Positions 33,233-42,551 of a stretch of 64,000 bases of DNA are shown here, piece by piece. A program made the translations under genes and the position numbers. The first letter of the stretch is position 1. Every line of letters starts with the position of its first letter. Source of the stretch: Actinospica acidithermotolerans (GTDB taxonomy: Bacteria; Actinomycetota; Actinomycetes; Streptomycetales; Catenulisporaceae). The stretch spans positions 41,677-105,676 of the forward strand of contig NZ_JAGSOH010000008.1 in assembly GCF_018139625.1 (NCBI RefSeq), read 5' to 3'. The notes under the pieces were generated by a model, which did not search any database, was not told where the DNA came from, and saw only the letters and a list, made by a program, of their open reading frames with translations.

Positions 33233-33279
33233 TTGCACACCAACCGCCGCGGCCTGCTGTGCAATCAATTCAGTGCAAT
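33233..33279. promoter_or_regulatory. Repeated TGTGCAA-type elements upstream of the SARP gene
   Basis: TTGCACA (33233-33239) is inverted relative to TGTGCAA (33258-33264), and GTGCAAT occurs directly repeated at 33259-33265 and 33273-33279. They lie 70-120 bp upstream of the SARP start. SARPs bind short direct repeats, so autoregulation is possible. Confidence 0.4.
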
Positions 33280-33374
33280 GCGCCGAGACTCCGTGGCGTA
33301 GCGCCTGACCCTTTGCGGCATAAGGGGCCGCTGCGAAGTACCGTGTAGAGGTACGGCACCGGACTTCGAACCGA

Positions 33375-34130
33375 GTGCCGGGGGCGCAGGGGGTGGCGGC
33401 AGTGGCTTGGGAAAGCTCAGGCGATCAGGAGGACGGCCCAGCGGGAGGAGATCCGCAGGACGCGATTCCGCCGGAGTGGATCCTCGAACTGGAGCGAGTG
33501 GCCGCTGAGGAAGCCGCCCGGCGTGCCGAGCGCAAACGCCGGATCACGATCATCTCGGCTGCCATACCGGCGACCATCGTCGTCGGGGTCCTGATCACGC
33601 TCGGCGTGCTCTCGATCCGGAAGCCGGGCCCGATCGTGCTGCCGAGCGCGGTGACCTCCTTCGCGAAGACCCTGCCCGCATCCCAACGCCCGAACGCGGC
33701 CGGCCTGACCGTAGTCGACGGCGAGTTCGCCCCGAACACCTGGCGCGTCGCCTGGGTGACCCAGGACGCCGGATTCTGCTTTGCGTTCGTCCACCAGAGC
33801 GAGCCCGCCCAAACCATGTGCGACGCCCCGCGTTCGGTCACCACCGCCCAGATGCGGATCGTCGGCGAACTCTCCGACGACGGCCTGAACCCGCCGGAAC
33901 TCATCACCTGCGGATACACCACCGGCGCGGCCCCGTACGTAGAAATCAACCACGGCGCGGTCGTCGGAACGGTCACACCGATGACCGGCTCGAACCTGAG
34001 CGGCTACTGCCTTCAACTCCCCGACGACGTCGCCCCCGGCGCTCCGTTCAGCGTCACGACATTTATCGTGATCACCAACGAAAACCGGAAAGACGGGAGC
34101 GCCGGAGACGTGACAGCCACCTACCCGTAG
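33375..34130 (+). CDS. Single-pass membrane protein of unknown function
   Basis: Up to 251 residues. A charged cytosolic segment (WILELERVAAEEAARRAERKRR in two parts, helical) precedes one transmembrane helix (about 57-80, ITIISAAIPATIVVGVLITL). The extracellular part has four cysteines (FCFAF, TMCDAP, ITCGY, GYCLQL) and is beta-rich. The start is unsure: GTG codons at 33375, 33393 and 33402 are all possible. No family is recognised. Confidence 0.65.
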   Translation: MPGAQGVAAVAWESSGDQEDGPAGGDPQDAIPPEWILELERVAAEEAARRAERKRRITIISAAIPATIVVGVLITLGVLSIRKPGPIVLPSAVTSFAKTLPASQRPNAAGLTVVDGEFAPNTWRVAWVTQDAGFCFAFVHQSEPAQTMCDAPRSVTTAQMRIVGELSDDGLNPPELITCGYTTGAAPYVEINHGAVVGTVTPMTGSNLSGYCLQLPDDVAPGAPFSVTTFIVITNENRKDGSAGDVTATYP

Positions 34131-34205
34131 GCTCTTCGCGCGGATCGGGTGAGGAAGCGGGTACATTTCCTGATGGATCCATCGATCGGCTCAAGGAGGG
34201 CTCGG

Positions 34206-34655
34206 GTGTCCGAAGAGCTGGGTCGCCCGTCGTACAAGGTCCGGCCGGCGACGCCGCCGAGTGCGCTGCCGCCGGTGACGATCGAGGACGCCGTCGGCCC
34301 GGGTCCAGGCGCGGCGGCTGACCGGCGTTCTCGCCGGGCGGCTCGCGGTCAAGGCTCGCAGCAGGCACTACGCGTCAAACCCGACGTCGCTCCTCCGGTG
34401 CAGGCGAAGGTAGCGAAGCCGGCGAAGCCGCAGAAACCGCCGAGGGAACCCAAGCAACCGAAGCCGGCGACGAAGGTGCGGCGGCAGGAGGACCCGCCTG
34501 CGGAAGCTGATCGGCAGGCGTACGCCCCGGTCAAGCCGGGACGCACTCTCGGCTACGTACTCTGGCAGGTTCTCCGGTTCACCGTGCGGGTGGTGTTCAA
34601 GCTGGTCCGGCTCATGATCAAGATCGCGCTCTCGCCGTTCCACGCTGCGGGCTGA
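34206..34655 (+). CDS. Basic Lys/Pro-rich protein with a hydrophobic C-terminal helix
   Basis: 149 residues from the GTG at 34206, preceded by AGGAGGG. The middle (about 50-105) is a disordered KP-rich linker (KVAKPAKPQKPP, EPKQPKPATKVRRQ). The C-terminal 40 residues form a long amphipathic or membrane-bound helix (YVLWQVLRFTVRVVFKLVRLMIKIAL in pieces). No enzymatic motif is seen. It could be a DNA- or membrane-binding peptide-like protein; the function is unknown. Confidence 0.55.
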   Translation: MSEELGRPSYKVRPATPPSALPPVTIEDAVGPGPGAAADRRSRRAARGQGSQQALRVKPDVAPPVQAKVAKPAKPQKPPREPKQPKPATKVRRQEDPPAEADRQAYAPVKPGRTLGYVLWQVLRFTVRVVFKLVRLMIKIALSPFHAAG

Positions 34656-34793
34656 CGCTCAGTCCGGTATCAGCTTCGCCGAGTAACATTGCGCGCCGCT
34701 GCCGCGTGCGGCAGTGTGACTCCGGCGATCGCCCCGGTCACGACGTCGCGTGCCGTGTGCCATTCAGCGGCCTGGGTGATGGAGAGGCACGAG

Positions 34794-35708
34794 ATGTCAG
34801 GCCCCTTTAAGCGTGTTGTCCGTGGCCGCGGAGCCGCCGGCGCGTGGAGGCCGGCGGCTGCCATGAGTGCTGTGGTGCTCGCCGCGACGGGTGGCGCTGT
34901 GCTCGGACTCATCCAGCCCGCCCCGACCGTGCACGGGTGCCATGGGACGTACGCCGTTTCCCTCCCCGCATCTCCTTCGACCTTCGCTCTCGACGCGACT
35001 TCCTGCACCAGCGTGGTTTCGGCGGGTTCGGCGACGACCTCGGCACCGCCGGCCTTCCCGACCGCTCCCCCGCTGACCGCGGACGGCCACCTCTTCGAGT
35101 CCTCCCAGCGGTTTGCGCAGTTCCAGACGGGCGGGTACGCGATGTCCAACGACGAATGGGGCACCGGCTACAACACCCAGACGCTGTGGGTGAACTCCTC
35201 GCAGAACTGGGGGATCCACGCCACTCAGCCCGACACCCCCGACGTGAAGTCGTACGCGAACATCGGCGTGAACCTCCACACCTCGCTCGACTCGCTCACG
35301 TCCGTCACCAGCAGCTTCAACGAGACCAACCCCGTCGGCGGCAGCTGGGAATCAGCGTACGACCTCTGGCTCGACGGCACCGGCATCGAGGTCATGGCCT
35401 GGACGTACGAGAGCGGCGGCGTTCAGCCGCTGGGCCAACCCGTCGGCACCGTCACGCTCGGCGGCAGCACCTGGACCCTGTTCGTCGGGAACAACGGGCA
35501 CAACCCGACCTATTCGTTCGTCCGCGAGGGCAACGAGAATTCGGGCACCGTCGACCTTCTCAGCCTGCTGAAGTACCTGGAGAAGGCCGGCTACTTCTCG
35601 AACCCGGTGCTCTCGAGCATCCAGTACGGGTGGGAGATCACCGGGACGGGCGACGTCGAGAAGGACTTCACGATGAACGAGTACTCAGCCGCCATTGGTA
35701 CTTCCTGA
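34794..35708 (+). CDS. Secreted GH12-family endoglucanase / xyloglucanase
   Basis: 304 residues. A signal or anchor helix at about 22-42 is followed by the GH12 jelly roll: MSNDEWGTGYNTQTLWV, WGIHATQPDTPDVKSYANIG, SAYDLWLDG. Catalytic Glu199 (IEVMAW) and Glu281 (YGWEITGTG) sit where the GH12 nucleophile and acid/base are expected. The ATG at 34794 has GGAGAGG upstream. It degrades beta-1,4-glucans. It converges on a chitinase gene with a shared terminator between them. Confidence 0.87.
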   Translation: MSGPFKRVVRGRGAAGAWRPAAAMSAVVLAATGGAVLGLIQPAPTVHGCHGTYAVSLPASPSTFALDATSCTSVVSAGSATTSAPPAFPTAPPLTADGHLFESSQRFAQFQTGGYAMSNDEWGTGYNTQTLWVNSSQNWGIHATQPDTPDVKSYANIGVNLHTSLDSLTSVTSSFNETNPVGGSWESAYDLWLDGTGIEVMAWTYESGGVQPLGQPVGTVTLGGSTWTLFVGNNGHNPTYSFVREGNENSGTVDLLSLLKYLEKAGYFSNPVLSSIQYGWEITGTGDVEKDFTMNEYSAAIGTS

Positions 35709-35774
35709 GCAAGAGGCCGTCCACGTCGAGGCCCCGGAGCCGAGGACGTGAAGACGGGCCGAGGACGAAAAGAA

Positions 35775-35806
35775 CGGGCCGCGCACGGTGGTTCGTGCGC
35801 GGCCCG
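35775..35806. terminator. Bidirectional hairpin terminator between glucanase and chitinase
   Basis: A perfect 13-bp stem (35775-35787 with 35794-35806, CGGGCCGCGCACG and complement) has a 6-nt loop in the 116-bp gap between the two converging genes. Confidence 0.85.
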
Positions 35807-35824
35807 CTGTCGGTTACTGCGTCG

Positions 35825-37138
35825 TCAGTCCCCGAGGTCGGTCAGGAACTTGTTGGTGTACTCCAGCGCGGTTGTGCTGGAGACGGAGTTGCAGGTCGGG
35901 GACGCGTACGTGTCCGAGCAGGGGGTGTCGCGGTCCAGTGACCAGAAGTGCAGGCCGGCCAGGCCGTTGCTGACGGCGTACGACGAGAGCGTGTCCACGT
36001 CGGCCGCTGTGAAGACCTCGCTGGTGGCGTCGTTCATGCCGATCATCGGCGTGACGGCGATCTTGCTTGCCGGGATGCCGTAGGTGTGCTCGAGGTTCGT
36101 CACCGCCTGCTCCGCCGACAGCGCCATCTCGCAGCTGCCGTTGGACACGACGCACACGCTGCTGGACGCGTTGCCGTAGTCCATGGTCATCAGGTTGATG
36201 ACGTAGTTGCTCAGGCCGGAGCCGAGCACCGCCTGGACGACCTCGTTGCCGAGCGAGTTCACGCCGCCGTAGCTGCCGTCGGACGCGCCCAGCGTGGCGA
36301 GCGTGAAGGAGAACTGCAGCTTCGGGTACTCGGCCTGCGCGCCCGCGGCGGCGGCGACCAGGTTCTGGATGTCGGACGCGCTCTGGCCGCCTTCGATGTC
36401 GAAGTCGACGCCGACGAGGTTGGGGCTGGCGTACCGGGCGATGAAGGACTCCATGCCGGACGTCGAGGCGCAGGTGAAGGTGCCTGCCGCGCCGCCGGTC
36501 GAGATGACGTAGTTCAGATTCGCGGCCTGGAGCTGGGGCACGTTCTCCGCGGCCCAGGTGGCACCCGAGGCGCCGCCCCAGGTCTCGCTGCCGCAGGTGC
36601 CGGTGGCGAACGCGACCGTGAGCGCGGGCAGCTTCGGAATGTACTGCGACACCAGGCTGCCGGAGCCGACCACCGGGATGGCGGACCCTTCGACGGCCGA
36701 CTGCATCTGGTAGGTGTTCCAGTTCATGTTGATGGTGACGTCCTTGTACGGGCTGAAGAGCAGGCCGCTCGTCGAACCCGTTCCGGTGCCGCCGGAGCCC
36801 GTCCCGGTTCCGCTGCCGCCGGTCGACGTGCCGCCGGTCGAGGTGCCGCCGGTACACGCGCCGTTGGACGTCCACGGCTGTCCGGAGCCGCTGCCGCCGT
36901 TGTTGGTCGCCGGGTCGTTGCCCTGGGTCCACCAGTTGGCGGTGTAGTTGATCCCGTTCTCGCTGGCCTGGTTCCCGGCCGTGTAGACGGCGGTGGAGCT
37001 CCACGCCGCGGCGCACGTGGTGGCCGCCTGCGCGGCGGGCGCCGAGGCCGCCACCGCGAGTATCGATCCGCCGGCGAGCAGACCGGCCGCCGAACTGGTC
37101 ATCAGTGCCGTCTTGAGCATCCGCTTTCCGAAGCGCAT
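35825..37138 (-). CDS. Secreted GH18 chitinase with an N-terminal chitin-binding module
   Basis: 437 residues. Signal peptide 1-39. A CBM5/12-type module (about 41-95, AWSSTAVYTAGNQASENGINYTANWWTQG in pieces) is followed by a Gly/Thr/Ser linker (97-124) and a GH18 barrel. The catalytic motif is GVDFDIEGG with acid Glu249; the first Asp of the classical DxxDxDxE is absent, as in the FDIEGG subgroup. ATG 37138 has GGAGGG upstream. Two DasR-type dyads upstream indicate repression relieved by chitin or GlcNAc breakdown products. Confidence 0.92.
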   Translation of the reverse strand: MRFGKRMLKTALMTSSAAGLLAGGSILAVAASAPAAQAATTCAAAWSSTAVYTAGNQASENGINYTANWWTQGNDPATNNGGSGSGQPWTSNGACTGGTSTGGTSTGGSGTGTGSGGTGTGSTSGLLFSPYKDVTINMNWNTYQMQSAVEGSAIPVVGSGSLVSQYIPKLPALTVAFATGTCGSETWGGASGATWAAENVPQLQAANLNYVISTGGAAGTFTCASTSGMESFIARYASPNLVGVDFDIEGGQSASDIQNLVAAAAGAQAEYPKLQFSFTLATLGASDGSYGGVNSLGNEVVQAVLGSGLSNYVINLMTMDYGNASSSVCVVSNGSCEMALSAEQAVTNLEHTYGIPASKIAVTPMIGMNDATSEVFTAADVDTLSSYAVSNGLAGLHFWSLDRDTPCSDTYASPTCNSVSSTTALEYTNKFLTDLGD

Positions 37139-37233
37139 GAACCCTCCAAAGGGGGAGAGGGGCAGTGGGATGTGCGCACCTCGCCGCGCCAGTGGGTCGG
37201 CGCGGTGACCTTTTTGTACGCGCGACGGAACCG

Positions 37234-37271
37234 ATTGGTCAAGACCAATTCGAAGATTGGTGCAGACCAAT
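37234..37271 (-). promoter_or_regulatory. Two DasR-type operators upstream of the chitinase
   Basis: ATTGGTC-AA-GACCAAT (37234-37249, perfect) and ATTGGTG-CA-GACCAAT (37256-37271, one mismatch) are centred 22 bp apart, two helical turns. They match the DasR-responsive TGGTCTAGACCA element of Streptomyces chitinase promoters. They lie about 100-130 bp upstream of the ATG. Confidence 0.85.
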
Positions 37272-37412
37272 TTTTCGGGACGGGCACAGCGCGCGGCCGC
37301 GGCGGCCCGGCGGAAACGTTTTCCGAGGGCCGGATGGCCACGTCGCCGCCCCTCGACTCCCCCGGGCGGCGCCCATCAACTCTCCTGAGCCGCCGGCGCG
37401 CCCGGCACGGGT

Positions 37413-37901
37413 TCAGCCGAACAGCACGTCGCGGATCTCCAGCCGGGAGACGCCGTCGTCGTCGGTCGCGGGCAGGGTCTGGAACAGCGGGTCGAGGGCG
37501 TCGAGTCCGGCGTCGGCCGCCTCACGGATGAGGATCCGCACGGCGGCCGGCAGGTCGACGTCCGCGGCCCGCAGCCGTGAACCGTCGCCGTCGCCCGCGC
37601 CCGGCCGGCCTGCCTCGTCACCGGTGAGACGCGCGGCCGTGACCGGGTTGGGCGCGTATTCGCGGACGAAGTCCTCGAAGCGCTGCTGGCGGCCGTAATC
37701 CGTGCCACGCGGCTCGGTGCGCTCATACCGGGCACGCAGTATCGGGTCGGTCGTCAGCTCGTGCTCGGCCCACGCGACGAGCGTGCGCTCCTCATCGCCG
37801 CCGCAGGTGCGCGCGAGTTCGGCGGCTCGGGCGATGATCTCCTCGCGCGAGGCGTCCACGGACACGCCGAGCACGTGGAACGGATTCAGCCATGCGGTCA
37901 C
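37413..37901 (-). CDS. Small J-domain-like protein coupled to a giant helical-repeat protein
   Basis: 162 residues from a GTG at 37901 with GGGAGGAG upstream. The start codon overlaps the stop of the 1486-residue gene (GTGA). The first 85 residues (NPFHVLGVSVDASREEI, TTDPILRARYERTEPRGTDY) resemble the beginning of DnaJ-type co-chaperone domains, but no HPD tripeptide is visible, so it may not stimulate Hsp70. The C-terminal part is acidic. The overlap suggests a complex with the upstream protein. Confidence 0.65.
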   Translation of the reverse strand: MTAWLNPFHVLGVSVDASREEIIARAAELARTCGGDEERTLVAWAEHELTTDPILRARYERTEPRGTDYGRQQRFEDFVREYAPNPVTAARLTGDEAGRPGAGDGDGSRLRAADVDLPAAVRILIREAADAGLDALDPLFQTLPATDDDGVSRLEIRDVLFG

Positions 37902-40900
37902 CGGTACGCTCCTCCCGGTCCCGGGCTCACGTACTTCATAAGCTCCCTGACCTGTTCGAGGTTCTCGCCGATCCCCGTCTCGGTCGGATCGAGGCGGCCC
38001 GCCTCCAGCAGCAGCCGCTCCGCGTCGAGCAGCTCCGGCACGAAGTTGGCGCGCTGCGCCGGGGTGAGCTCGATGCGCCTGCGGTGGAAGCTTATGACGG
38101 TGTCGTACACCCGGCTCATCTTCGCGACGCCCCGATTGTTGAGCTCGGTCGAGAGCATGCGCCAACCGTCCGGGACGAGTCCCATGATCACTTCGGCGTC
38201 GGGCAGCGAGCCGCGGTCCAGGTGCTTCCTGGCGACTTCGAGGCATGCCATGTAGGCGTCCCAGAGCAGGTCGGGCACGCGTTCGGCGACCGGGTCCCAG
38301 ATCTGCGCGTGCTCCAGCATGCGGATGCTGTCATCCGGAGCGGCATCGAGGTTGAACACCCCGCGCTCGATGTAGTGCTCTGCGAGCGCCCTGACCTCGG
38401 GCACGTGGCTGTCCCCCGGTGTGTACATCGGCGCGAGGATGTCGACGAACCGCGTCGCGGACCGGATGACGTGCTCCCCCACCCGCTTGTCCTGCGTGCC
38501 GTGGGTGGTCCGCAGCCAACCGGTGTGCCATTCCAGCGCGACGCGGAGGACGTCGTTGAGACGCAACCCGAGCTGGGCGACGATTTCGACCTCTTCGATC
38601 GCCGCGCCGTAGTCGGCGACGACCGCGCGGGCGCGCCGCTTGGACGGTGCACGTTCGCTGAGACGGAGTCGGCCGGCGGCGATGCGCTCGGCCCCCCACT
38701 CCACCAGCAACGCCTCGGCACGCTCACTGATCGGGACGAAACCCGCGTCGGTCCCGATGTGTGCGGCGACTTCCGTGAAGGCGCTCGCGGCAAGGCGCCT
38801 GGTCGCCGCGGTCCCCTGCCGCACGTTGTCGAGGCAGTACATGTGCGCACGTACCGCGTGAAGATCCTTCTGTGCCAGCGACTCGGTCAGCCGCGCCTTC
38901 TGGCTCACGAGGAGTTCGTCGACCAGGTGGGTGCGAAGCAGGGCGTCGGCTTCCGCCGCGTGCGGCCGGTCCTCGAACAGACCTGACAGCTTCGGTTCCG
39001 CGAGCAGCAGCATCCACAGTGCCGTCGCGGATATTCCGGCCTGCACGGCCGACGCCGCCTTCGGGGCTTGGGCGAGTGCGTTCTCACGGCTCAGCACCGC
39101 GGCGGTGTGCCAGAGCTCGATGCCGCCGTCGCCGCCTCCGGCCCGGCCGGCGACGGCGAGCTTCCACTGGCCGGTGATCTGCTCACCCGGGCCCGCGTCG
39201 ATCGCCGCCCGCAGATCGGGATTCGATGCGATCAGCGTGTCAAAGCTGGAATACCTGCCGGGCCGCTGCCGGCCGAGGATGGGCGATCCCGGAAACAGGG
39301 TACTGAGCAGCTTCTGGACGCGCTCGTCGGCTTCCAGTTGCCGGAGTATGCGCTCGGCGGGCTCCGGTATGTACGGAGCGGCCGTTCGCAGGTACTCGAG
39401 CAACCGGTCCCGCCGACCGCCGAGGTGGGCGAGGACCGCGCGGTGGTTGAGGAACCGGCCGTACTCCGTGCGCAGCAGCGGGAGCCGGATGAAGTCGGCG
39501 TCCGCGTCGTCCAGTGCGCGCAGCCACAGCTTGTCCGCGGCCTCGAACTCCCCGACGACGGTGGCGAAACGCGCCACGGGGTGGTTGTCCAGCCCGCCCG
39601 GTTCGCCGGCGTTCTCGGCGGCACGCAGGATCGTCGGCGCCAGCGCGGCGGCGAAGCCGGTCCGCTTATCGCCGCTCTGCCTGGCGACGTGTATCGACAG
39701 CACCGCGAGCGCGCGCTCGAGGTCGACGAGGTCGTTCACGTCGGCCGTGCGCAGCGCACGCAGCAGCACGTGCGCGGCGGCTTCCTCATCCGCGCCGGCA
39801 CCCATCGTCGCGGCCAGCGCGAGCGCGGACTCGGCGCGGGCGGGCAGGTCGAGCGGAAGCGGGCTCGGCAGACGGCCGTGGCCCAACGCATCGCCGAGCA
39901 GGGCGGCAAGGGCCGCGTACTCCGGTCGGGCGTCGGCTCGTTGATGAGAACTCTGATCCGTGGCGGATCGCAGAAGTCGGACTGCCTCGGCCCGATCCGC
40001 ATCCGGATCGCCGGCGGTGCCGTAGTCCCCGCCGAGAACCGCGTGCGTAGCGGCCAGCGCGATCAGCGGGTCGCTGGATGCCTCGAAGGTCTCGTCGCCC
40101 ACGCGCAGATCGGCGCACGCGGCGGCACGTCGTGCGGCGGTTCGGATCTCGGGCGACGGAACGCGTTCGGCGAGGCCCGCGAGCAGTCTCGCCACCTGCT
40201 CGCATATCGCAGTGTCCGTAGTCAGCAGGGCGACGCGGACGAGGGCGTCAGCCAGCGCCACGTACTCCGGCGGGCATTCCCTTAGCACCGAGCGCGGCTG
40301 AACCGCCCAGCGGGAGATCGACTGGAGCAGCGGCGAATCCGTCGCCTCGGGAGTGAGCACCAGTTCGCCGAAGCCGAGTTGCCGCGCCGTCCACGGCTGT
40401 GCTGCGAACTCCTGCCAGGGCAGGGCGCCGTCCCCATCAGGGGTCGTAGTCGCGAGCAGACCGGCCGCGCGGGCGAGCGACGTGGTCTCGAAGCGGTAGG
40501 GCGCACGCCGTGACGCGCGGGCCAGGGCTTTGACCGCCTGCTCCGCACGGGACTTCGCGCGCCCGGCCCGCTCGCGCGACCACGCACCGGCCGCGTCTCG
40601 GAGGGCCAGCAGCCCGAGCGCGTATTCGGCGTGGGCGGAGCCGCGTTGAGCCAGATCCTCGAAGCGTTCGACCGCCTGCGCAAGTGCACCGGTCCGAGCA
40701 TCGGTCCAGGCGAGAGCCAGCGCGGCCTTTGGCCCGGGCACGCCGTTCAACAACTCGCGGGCGTCGGCCGGCCGGCCGTCGTCGAGCGCGTCCACCGCGA
40801 GGATCAGTGCGGCGCGCTTCCTGCCGAGTGCGAGCGAGCGACGCAGCGCCCGCCTGGCACGATCGGGATCGACGGAGCGAACGGCGAGGCCCATCCACAG

Positions 40901-42358
40901 CAGGCGTTCGGCGGCCGGCAGGCGGGAGAAGAGCGGCTGGCGGATCAGTGAGCCGAGCGCGGGATCGTCGTCCCGGGCGACCGCCACACCGAGTGCCGTG
41001 CGCAGTGCCTCGAACAGGTCGGGGCGGGTCACGTCACCCGGCCTCAGCGTCGTCAGATCCACCGGCGACGCGGCCGCGCCCTGCGCGGCCAGCGCCTCGC
41101 GCGCCACCGCCACGGCTTGGAGCGAGGCGGGCACGAACGGAGCGTGTGCGAGTTTGGCCTGACCCGGTTCGGCATCCTGCAGCACGCAGCCGATTGCCCA
41201 GCTCCCGGGCTGACCCGCGGCGGCGGCGAATGCCTTCCGGATCGATTCAGCATCCTGACAGAGAAGGTTGGCCCAGGCCAGGTGGTAGACCACGTCGGCA
41301 TCCGCCAGACCGCGGGCCGGCAGGGGCGCGAGGAAACGACGCGCCTGATCCGCCTTGCCGTCCAGCAGATGCGAACGGCCGATCGCGTACTCCAGCCAGG
41401 GGCCGGCGTCGCGTCCGGGTGCGATCTCGGTCAGCTGTGCCGCGCTCCACGGGGGCGAATCGACCGACACCTCGATCTCGGTGAGGCTCTGCGGCGCGTC
41501 GAGCCAGGCCAGCTGCCGACAGAGCGTGAGAAGCTCTGCGCAGCGCTGGTTCACGGACGTGGCCACCGATGCCGCGGAGACAGCGGCGGAGAATTCGCGT
41601 GCGTGCATGTGAGCGGCGACGACCCCGCGCAGCGCCTCCGCGTGCGACGCCTTCTGCTGGCGCACAGTCTGGAAGAAGTCCAGAGCCAGATGCGGCCGGT
41701 GCTTCAGCAGCAGCTCGCCGATCGCGACCGCGAAGACCGCGTCCGTGCGCGGCACCCGGTCGCCGAGCTTCATCGCGAGCGAATACGCTCGGCTCAGCCG
41801 CGCATCCCGGTCGCTGAAGCCGACCTGAAGTATGCGGTCGATCAGCTTCATGACTTCCGGCACCGGCCGCGACTGCGCCGCCACGTCGGCGTACACGGCG
41901 AGCTGCTCCTCGCCGACCGCCTCGAACCCGGCCAGGGCCGCCGCCGCTTGCCTGCGCTCGGCATCGGAGGGCAGGGAGGACCAGTACAGGCCGGTGAGCA
42001 GCTGGTAAGCGCGCCGCCGGCCATCGGCGCTGTGCCGGGCGAGCGACGCCTCGATCAGCGGCGACCACGCCTCCGTCAGACTGGTCCGCGCCGCGATCGC
42101 GGACTGCCGGCCGACGGCGCTCAGCCGCTCGAAGTCGTGATCGGTCAGCAGATCGGCGAAACGCGCGGCGAGCACGGAGTCCTGGAACGGAAGCCACAGG
42201 TGGGCCGCTCTGCCGGGCTGACGTTCGAAGCGCCGATAGACCGCGCGCAGGCGCTTGAGCGCCCGCGCCGAATCGGTCTGCGCGAGCGCCGCCGCCCACC
42301 GGTTCTCCAGCCGCCCCAAACGGCTGAAGTTGCGGCCGAAGGATCGCTCAGGCTGCAT
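37898..42358 (-). CDS. 1486-residue alpha-helical repeat protein of unknown function
   Basis: A soluble protein made almost wholly of Ala/Leu/Arg-rich helical hairpins, as in TPR or HEAT-like scaffolds, e.g. LGRKRAALILAVDALDDGRPADARELL (in pieces), ALAWTDARTGALAQAVERFEDLAQRG, HAEYALGLLALRD. There is no signal peptide, membrane helix or recognisable enzymatic motif. The start is uncertain: ATG 42358 is used; TTG or GTG codons just upstream could serve, with GGAGGGAAG nearby. It is followed with 4-bp overlap by the J-domain-like gene. It may be a large assembly platform. Confidence 0.75.
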   Translation of the reverse strand: MQPERSFGRNFSRLGRLENRWAAALAQTDSARALKRLRAVYRRFERQPGRAAHLWLPFQDSVLAARFADLLTDHDFERLSAVGRQSAIAARTSLTEAWSPLIEASLARHSADGRRRAYQLLTGLYWSSLPSDAERRQAAAALAGFEAVGEEQLAVYADVAAQSRPVPEVMKLIDRILQVGFSDRDARLSRAYSLAMKLGDRVPRTDAVFAVAIGELLLKHRPHLALDFFQTVRQQKASHAEALRGVVAAHMHAREFSAAVSAASVATSVNQRCAELLTLCRQLAWLDAPQSLTEIEVSVDSPPWSAAQLTEIAPGRDAGPWLEYAIGRSHLLDGKADQARRFLAPLPARGLADADVVYHLAWANLLCQDAESIRKAFAAAAGQPGSWAIGCVLQDAEPGQAKLAHAPFVPASLQAVAVAREALAAQGAAASPVDLTTLRPGDVTRPDLFEALRTALGVAVARDDDPALGSLIRQPLFSRLPAAERLLWMGLAVRSVDPDRARRALRRSLALGRKRAALILAVDALDDGRPADARELLNGVPGPKAALALAWTDARTGALAQAVERFEDLAQRGSAHAEYALGLLALRDAAGAWSRERAGRAKSRAEQAVKALARASRRAPYRFETTSLARAAGLLATTTPDGDGALPWQEFAAQPWTARQLGFGELVLTPEATDSPLLQSISRWAVQPRSVLRECPPEYVALADALVRVALLTTDTAICEQVARLLAGLAERVPSPEIRTAARRAAACADLRVGDETFEASSDPLIALAATHAVLGGDYGTAGDPDADRAEAVRLLRSATDQSSHQRADARPEYAALAALLGDALGHGRLPSPLPLDLPARAESALALAATMGAGADEEAAAHVLLRALRTADVNDLVDLERALAVLSIHVARQSGDKRTGFAAALAPTILRAAENAGEPGGLDNHPVARFATVVGEFEAADKLWLRALDDADADFIRLPLLRTEYGRFLNHRAVLAHLGGRRDRLLEYLRTAAPYIPEPAERILRQLEADERVQKLLSTLFPGSPILGRQRPGRYSSFDTLIASNPDLRAAIDAGPGEQITGQWKLAVAGRAGGGDGGIELWHTAAVLSRENALAQAPKAASAVQAGISATALWMLLLAEPKLSGLFEDRPHAAEADALLRTHLVDELLVSQKARLTESLAQKDLHAVRAHMYCLDNVRQGTAATRRLAASAFTEVAAHIGTDAGFVPISERAEALLVEWGAERIAAGRLRLSERAPSKRRARAVVADYGAAIEEVEIVAQLGLRLNDVLRVALEWHTGWLRTTHGTQDKRVGEHVIRSATRFVDILAPMYTPGDSHVPEVRALAEHYIERGVFNLDAAPDDSIRMLEHAQIWDPVAERVPDLLWDAYMACLEVARKHLDRGSLPDAEVIMGLVPDGWRMLSTELNNRGVAKMSRVYDTVISFHRRRIELTPAQRANFVPELLDAERLLLEAGRLDPTETGIGENLEQVRELMKYVSPGPGGAYR

Positions 42359-42551
42359 CGTCACCAATCCGTCCGCGCTTCCCTCCACTGAGCGCACACT
42401 ACATCCACCGGCTGCCAAAGACGTCCAGCGGGTGCGGAGTGTTTCAGAACAAGGTCAAACGAGGTCATGGGCGTCCCCGGACGCCCTCTGGCGCTCCGCT
42501 GGGCCGGCGGGCTTGACCTGGAGTGCGCTCCAGGCGGCAGGGTTGTTCGGC

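Noticed and set aside
34794..37138. CebR-type cellobiose operator before the glucanase
   Set aside because: I found no TGGGAGCGCTCCCA-like palindrome upstream of 34794; the hairpin at 34699-34714 (CTGCCGC-GT-GCGGCAG) does not match it.
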